In this document: piece by piece, positions 22,445 through 25,499 of the stretch
Position numbering within the stretch: position 1 is the stretch's first letter
Layout: every line of letters starts with the position of its first letter
Assembly: GCA_003509895.1 (NCBI GenBank)
Contig: DOMJ01000036.1
Span: forward strand, 1 to 25,499
DNA length: 25,499 nt
Direction: 5' to 3'
From: Candidatus Uhrbacteria bacterium
GTDB taxonomy: Bacteria; Patescibacteriota; Patescibacteriia; UBA9934; UBA11717
Made by a program: the position numbers and the translations under genes
Notes under the pieces: model-generated
What the model was told of the DNA's origin: nothing
What the model saw: the letters and a program-made list of their open reading frames with translations, nothing else
Databases searched by the model: none

Positions 22445-22954
22445 ATGAAAGCTTTTTCCAACAATATCGTGTTTGTCGATACAGAGTTTACGGACCTGAA
22501 TCCCTATGTGGGTGAGATTTTGTCCGTGGGAATGGTTAAACCAAGCGGAGAGGAGCTGTATGTGGAGATTGCCTACGAGGGGGAGATGCATTCGTGGGTG
22601 CGGACCAATATTCTCCCAACGTTAACAGGAGATAAGGTCTCTCGAGAAGAAGCAAAGAAAAAGATAGCCGATTTTTTGGGAGTGGGAAAACCGCATATGG
22701 TTGCCTTTGTTCCCCAGTACGATATGGTCTACATGGTTAAACTTTTTGGAACAGACGCCCTCCCTTTCCACTGGATGCCGGTTGATTTTGCCTCTATGTT
22801 ATTTGGAGACGGGCAGGATCCGGGGCAGATGCGTTCCGAGCGCCGTGGAGTCCTGATGCATTATCTTGGTTTGGACAGTCATGATTATCCGGAACATCAC
22901 GCATTAAGTGATGCACGCGCGCTCAAGGATGTTTGGCAGGCGATGGTTGATTAA
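22445..22954 (+). CDS. DEDDh-family 3'-5' exonuclease-like protein
   Basis: A 169-residue single-domain nuclease of the RNase H-like fold. Exo I is FVDTEFT (D12, E14), exo II contains VAFVPQYDMVYM (D93) and exo III is HHALSDARAL (H152, D156), together the four acidic residues and histidine expected for DEDDh enzymes such as oligoribonuclease, RNase T and DnaQ epsilon. Length and lack of other domains fit a small exoribonuclease or proofreading-type exonuclease; the substrate cannot be told from sequence. Its start has no Shine-Dalgarno sequence and appears nearly leaderless. yebC follows 19 bases after the stop, so the two may be co-transcribed. Confidence 0.85.
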   Translation: MKAFSNNIVFVDTEFTDLNPYVGEILSVGMVKPSGEELYVEIAYEGEMHSWVRTNILPTLTGDKVSREEAKKKIADFLGVGKPHMVAFVPQYDMVYMVKLFGTDALPFHWMPVDFASMLFGDGQDPGQMRSERRGVLMHYLGLDSHDYPEHHALSDARALKDVWQAMVD

Positions 22955-22973
22955 GTCTTGAGAGATAATCCGT

Positions 22974-23696
22974 ATGTCTGGTCACAATAAATGGTCAAAA
23001 ATCAAGAATAAAAAAGGCGTGGCCGATGCAAAGCGCGCGGGAGCGTTTACAAAACTTGGAAAAGCAATTGCCGTTGCGGCGCGAGAAGGGGGAGGAGATT
23101 TGTCTATGAATTTTAAGTTACGGATTGCGGTAGATGCAGCTAGGGCGGCTAATATGCCGAATGAGAATATTGATCGCGCTATTAAGCGCGGCACGGGAGA
23201 GGGAGAAGGTAACGTGATGGTAGAGGGACTGTACGAGGCGTATGGCCCTAAAGGGGTTGCTTTTGTTATCTCTACGCTATCGGATAATAGAAATCGCACG
23301 GTTGCAGAAGTGCAAACCGCGCTCAAGAAGGCCGGAGCAACACCTGCGGAACAGGGGAGCGTGTTGTTTAGTTTTGGTCACAAAGCGGTGGTGATTGTCG
23401 CGCGAGTTGGGCTTGCTTCTTCGCCGGAGGAGTTGGAGATAGCACTCATTGAGGCGGGCGCAGAAGATATTGAAGAAAGTGATGAAGGGTGGATTGTGAC
23501 GGGAGGTATTGATGCCTTTAAGTTGATGATAGATACGTTGGAAGCGCTTGGAGTAAAACCGGAGGAAGCGAGTTTGCAGTATGTGTCTAAAATGCCGATG
23601 GAGGTGGAAGGGGAAGTACAGGAAAAAGTAGATAAAATTACTGAGGCGCTTGAGGATTTGGATGATGTGCAGGAGGTGTTTACGAATATCAAGTAG
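22974..23696 (+). CDS. yebC: YebC/PmpR (TACO1) family protein
   Basis: A 240-residue member of the YebC family, opening with the diagnostic MSGHNKWSKIKNKKGVADAK and continuing with FTKLGKAIAVAAREGG, NMPNENIDRAIKRGTGEGEG and YEAYGPKGVAFVISTLSDNR. The full usual length is present, with an acidic Val/Glu-rich C terminus. Members have been described as transcription regulators and more recently as translation factors that help ribosomes through difficult stretches such as polyproline; the sequence does not decide between these. yebC is often next to ruvC, and here only a four-helix-bundle gene separates them. The start has no Shine-Dalgarno sequence (GAGATAATCCGT before ATG). Confidence 0.95.
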   Translation: MSGHNKWSKIKNKKGVADAKRAGAFTKLGKAIAVAAREGGGDLSMNFKLRIAVDAARAANMPNENIDRAIKRGTGEGEGNVMVEGLYEAYGPKGVAFVISTLSDNRNRTVAEVQTALKKAGATPAEQGSVLFSFGHKAVVIVARVGLASSPEELEIALIEAGAEDIEESDEGWIVTGGIDAFKLMIDTLEALGVKPEEASLQYVSKMPMEVEGEVQEKVDKITEALEDLDDVQEVFTNIK

Positions 23697-23713
23697 GGTG
23701 TTAATTAACGGGT

Positions 23714-23739
23714 AATGGTAGATAGGCAATGGTAGATAG
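23714..23739. repeat. 12-bp direct repeat, left flank of the four-helix-bundle gene
   Basis: AATGGTAGATAG occurs at 23714-23725 and again at 23728-23739. An inverted, imperfect version lies on the other side of the gene (24158-24183). The pair may mark the ends of an inserted cassette. Confidence 0.6.
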
Positions 23740-23754
23740 AGGAAAGCCTCGAAT

Positions 23755-24108
23755 ATGTCGTATAGGTATCAAGATCTTCGTGTGGAAAAACAGATTCGTC
23801 TTTTTATTGGGATCGTTTATCGAATAACGACGACATTTCCACAATCGGAACAGTTTGGGCTCACTTCTCAGTTACGACGAGCAGCTGTTTCTATCCTACT
23901 GAATCTTGCGGAGGGATCAGCCCGTCGGTCGAAAAAGGATTTTGCAAGATTCATTACGATTAGTATGGGCTCGCTACTCGAAGTTAATGCTGGGTTTGAG
24001 ATAGCGCAAGACTTGAATTTTGTACGTGCGAATGAAGCAGGAACGATTTATCAGGAGGTTACATCAATCTGGAAACAGCTTGCTGCATTGCGAACAACAC
24101 AGGAATAG
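23755..24108 (+). CDS. Four-helix-bundle protein (23S rRNA intervening-sequence type)
   Basis: A 117-residue all-helical protein of the family named after ORFs in 23S rRNA intervening sequences. Matching stretches are YQDLRVEKQIRLFIGIVY at the start, FGLTSQLRRAAVSILLNLAE in the middle, then RSKKDFARFITISMGSLLEV and a last helix ending IWKQLAALR. Family members form pentameric helical bundles and are scattered through genomes as small mobile-like genes; the related Avd protein assists diversity-generating retroelements, but there is no reverse transcriptase here. It is placed between yebC and ruvC and is flanked by inverted repeats, which suggests insertion. It starts at ATG 23755 without a Shine-Dalgarno sequence. 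Confidence 0.9.
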   Translation: MSYRYQDLRVEKQIRLFIGIVYRITTTFPQSEQFGLTSQLRRAAVSILLNLAEGSARRSKKDFARFITISMGSLLEVNAGFEIAQDLNFVRANEAGTIYQEVTSIWKQLAALRTTQE

Positions 24109-24157
24109 TGCTCGAACAATAAGAAAATTATGATTAAAAGAGCCATTGGGATCCATC

Positions 24158-24183
24158 AACCATCTACTATTCCCCATTCACCT
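24158..24183. repeat. Inverted counterpart of the AATGGTAGATAG repeat
   Basis: Read on the minus strand this segment gives AGGTGAATGGGGAATAGTAG followed by ATGG, which resembles the AATGGTAGATAG repeats at 23714-23739. It ends directly against the likely ruvC start codon. Confidence 0.45.
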
Positions 24184-24645
24184 GTGACAATTGGGATTGA
24201 TCCAGGATACGGCCGCATGGGATATGCGGTGATTGTTGGTGATATGGATGCAGGTGTTTTGACGGACGTTGGCTGTATTGAGACGGACAAAGATCAACCA
24301 CATGCACAACGGCTATGCGAGATTGCAAACCACATACGACGATTGTTTGATACACATCACCCCACGCGTTTGGCGATTGAGACATTGTTTTTTTCTAAAA
24401 ATCAGACGACGGCGCTGGCGGTGGCCGAGGCACGCGGTGTGGTGTTGGCAATCGCAGGTGCATTTAATGTTGAGGTGGTTGAGTTGGGGCCTGGGCAAAT
24501 TAAACAGTCCGTCACGGGCAATGGAGCGGCAGACAAGCAGCAGGTTCAGGAAATGATAAAGCGAATTTTGCACCTCCAGGAGATTCCAAAACCAGATGAC
24601 GCTGCCGATGCTGCAGCTATTGCCTGGGCTGGGTTGGTTGGGTAG
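24184..24645 (+). CDS. ruvC: Holliday junction resolvase RuvC
   Basis: The endonuclease that cuts Holliday junctions with RuvAB. GTG 24184 is chosen: it gives 153 residues starting TIGIDPGYGRMGYAV, and the catalytic residues fall at D6, E66, D139 and D142, almost the same numbers as E. coli (D7, E66, D138, D141). An in-frame ATG at 24130 would add 18 residues (MIKRAIGIHQPSTIPHSP) that are read from a repeat-like flank of the inserted four-helix-bundle gene and are unlike any RuvC N terminus; an annotation tool might still choose it. The other conserved parts are AIETLFFSKNQTTALAVAEA and KPDDAADAAAIAWAG. The C terminus is slightly short. ruvA and ruvB are not in the window. Confidence 0.9.
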   Translation: MTIGIDPGYGRMGYAVIVGDMDAGVLTDVGCIETDKDQPHAQRLCEIANHIRRLFDTHHPTRLAIETLFFSKNQTTALAVAEARGVVLAIAGAFNVEVVELGPGQIKQSVTGNGAADKQQVQEMIKRILHLQEIPKPDDAADAAAIAWAGLVG

Positions 24646-24653
24646 TGATGGAT

Positions 24654-24687
24654 AAAAACGGCGCCGTTTTGGGCGCTTTTTTGTTGT
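24654..24687 (+). terminator. ruvC terminator
   Basis: GCGCC (24661-24665) pairs with GGCGC (24672-24676), extended by A-T pairs between the A-run before and the T6 tract after. Confidence 0.75.
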
Positions 24688-24702
24688 TTTACACGCGAAC
24701 TA

Positions 24703-24731
24703 TTGACAAAATGACATTTTATGGTGTTAAG
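24703..24731 (+). promoter_or_regulatory. Probable promoter of the tandem small units
   Basis: A perfect TTGACA (24703-24708) with a weak -10 (GTTAAG, 24726-24731) 17 bases on. It is followed by AGGAGG and a very short ORF. Confidence 0.4.
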
Positions 24732-24758
24732 GTTAGGTCGAATGGAAAGGAGGACGTG

Positions 24759-24853
24759 ATGAATCGATATACGTAGGCAGCGGAAGTTCTCTCCGCAAAC
24801 GTCTACACCCTCCCGCTCGACAGCATCGACCACTCCTCTGTGTCAACGTACGT
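24759..24853 (+). pseudogene. Broken small GC-rich ORF or leader peptide (MNRYT then TAG)
   Basis: AAAGGAGG lies directly before ATG 24759, an excellent ribosome site, yet the frame stops after five codons (MNRYT, TAG at 24774-24776). Beyond the stop the same frame keeps GC-rich third positions and reads AAEVLSANVYTLPLDSIDHS, then continues into the terminator hairpin at 24858. This looks like a small GC-rich gene interrupted by an amber codon and cut short, although a five-residue leader peptide is equally possible. It resembles nothing I know and does not match the 110-residue protein downstream. Confidence 0.4.
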
Positions 24854-24857
24854 GAAT

Positions 24858-24896
24858 GGTGGCCATCCGAGGCCGCCGTTTCACTTTTTTATAGAG
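24858..24896 (+). terminator. Duplicated terminator, copy 1
   Basis: GGTGGCC (24858-24864) pairs with GGCCGCC (24871-24877) around ATCCGA, then GTTTCACTTTTTT. The element is repeated almost exactly at 25321-25360. Confidence 0.8.
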
Positions 24897-24933
24897 TATA
24901 TTCTGTGGTAGTTTGAGAACAATATCTGTGCTA

Positions 24934-24952
24934 ACCTCCTATCCTAGGAGGT
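24934..24952 (+). promoter_or_regulatory. Hairpin that masks the ribosome-binding site of the 110-residue gene
   Basis: ACCTCCTA (24934-24941) and TAGGAGGT (24945-24952) form a perfect 8-pair stem with a TCC loop. The right arm contains the entire AGGAGG Shine-Dalgarno sequence, which lies 6 bases before ATG 24958. Translation should be off unless the hairpin opens. Confidence 0.7.
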
Positions 24953-24957
24953 GTCTG

Positions 24958-25290
24958 ATGAGCACGATTGATTTTGGAACTACGGAAGAGTTGCGTGCGC
25001 GCCATCCGATTGAGAATTGTAGATGGTACACCGTGAGTAGCGGTGAACCGCTGGAGGGCTGGGGGATCTTCGGCGATGCGGTAACGCATTCTGAGTTCGG
25101 ACTTTGCATTGCGATCTTCATTGGTCAGGGGCGGTTTGTACTCATCGACGAACGAGGCGTCTACGTTGATGATGACGAGATGGATGATCCTGGAAGGGTC
25201 GTGGGCGGCGCGTGGATCTCCGAGCAGACCTTTGCGTTGGCAAATGCAATGTTCAATAGGGATGGTCACGAGCCTCGCTCAGGTTCTTGA
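24958..25290 (+). CDS. 110-residue hypothetical protein under hairpin control
   Basis: ATG 24958 is fixed by AGGAGG 6 bases upstream. The protein is soluble and probably alpha/beta: MSTIDFGTTEELRARHPIEN at the start, a Trp/Gly-rich stretch (WGIFGDAVTHSEFGLCIAIF), RFVLIDERGVYVDDDEMDDP and a helix SEQTFALANAMFN near the end. Two cysteines are present, with no membrane segment and no recognised family. Codon use is intermediate between the ordinary genes and the very GC-rich ones. It lies between two copies of the same terminator and downstream of a broken small unit, so it may be one member of a tandem cassette array. Confidence 0.7.
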   Translation: MSTIDFGTTEELRARHPIENCRWYTVSSGEPLEGWGIFGDAVTHSEFGLCIAIFIGQGRFVLIDERGVYVDDDEMDDPGRVVGGAWISEQTFALANAMFNRDGHEPRSGS

Positions 25291-25318
25291 GGGATTTCCT
25301 CAAACGATAGACGATACA

Positions 25319-25360
25319 ACGGTGGCCAATCCGAGGCCGCCGTTTCACTTTTTCTATGAG
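25319..25360 (+). terminator. Duplicated terminator, copy 2
   Basis: ACGGTGGCC (25319-25327) pairs with GGCCGCCGT (25335-25343) around AATCCGA with one G-U, then TTCACTTTTT. Except for one extra A in the loop and small changes after the T tract it equals copy 1. Confidence 0.88.
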
Positions 25361-25433
25361 GGATTGGCAAAATGGTCTTTACGATGAGTGACTTCATAGG
25401 AACAATGAGTAGTGAGGCCAACTGGATCAACTC

Positions 25434-25463
25434 TTGCAAAAAAATGACCTATTTGTTATAGTT
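25434..25463 (+). promoter_or_regulatory. Probable promoter of a gene beyond the window
   Basis: TTGCAA (25434-25439), an 18-base spacer, TATAGT (25458-25463). No coding start is visible before the window ends. A 25-codon ORF at 25384-25461 overlaps it and has no support. Confidence 0.4.
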
Positions 25464-25499
25464 GCCTACGAAAAAGAACACGCGGGTATAGTATAGTGG

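Noticed and set aside
23755..24108. Diversity-generating retroelement accessory gene (avd)
   Set aside because: The protein family is related, but no reverse transcriptase or template/variable repeat pair is visible nearby.
24759..24776. Recoded stop codon (alternative genetic code)
   Set aside because: All long genes read cleanly with the standard code and end at TAA, TAG or TGA. One TAG in a doubtful ORF is not evidence of recoding.
1..25499. tRNA or rRNA genes
   Set aside because: No cloverleaf with a recognisable T-loop, and no rRNA segment, was found by eye on either strand.

Overview
The window looks like chromosomal DNA of a Candidate Phyla Radiation (Patescibacteria) bacterium using the standard code. 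This is an inference from gene content: a compact RpoB of 1085 residues, a CxxC-x17-CxxC zinc protein, a Gmad2-domain protein, a PLDc_N-type membrane protein, a DUF2779 nuclease, an IVS-type four-helix-bundle gene, and yebC close to ruvC. No rRNA or tRNA gene was found that would settle it. Most genes have mixed codon use of near-average GC.

Layout. At 1-1382 lie the tail of an upstream gene and two envelope genes. At 1383-2420 lie small genes and hairpins, including a GC-rich 72-residue ORF. At 2452-8268 lie an RsmB-like rRNA methyltransferase (-), an ABC-F ATPase followed by Maf (+), a second ABC-F ATPase followed by a zinc-ribbon protein (-), and a small unknown gene. A GC-rich ORF of 132 residues (8413-8811) precedes the DUF2779 nuclease (8901-10394). 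At 10395-11130 there is a gene-free stretch rich in perfect palindromes. At 11130-13271 lies a GC-rich island with one 654-residue gene of unknown function (-). At 13600-21436 lie divergent promoters, a structured leader, and rpoB-rpoC. At 21519-24687 lie a membrane-anchored protein, a DEDDh exonuclease, yebC, the four-helix-bundle gene and ruvC. At 24700-25360 lie a tandem pair of small units sharing a duplicated terminator.

Two modes of gene start are visible. Many ordinary genes have no Shine-Dalgarno sequence and a T or pyrimidine-rich tract before ATG. In four of them an extended -10 box ends exactly 9 nt before the ATG, which suggests leaderless or nearly leaderless mRNA. The GC-rich genes instead carry purine-rich Shine-Dalgarno sequences, and most have their own promoters and GC-rich terminators, so they look like self-contained and possibly acquired cassettes.

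The points most worth checking are the GC-rich cassettes and their duplicated terminator, the Shine-Dalgarno-masking hairpin before the 110-residue gene, the leader peptide and terminator ahead of rpoBC, the 42-bp palindrome with its half copy, and the four-helix-bundle insertion between yebC and ruvC.
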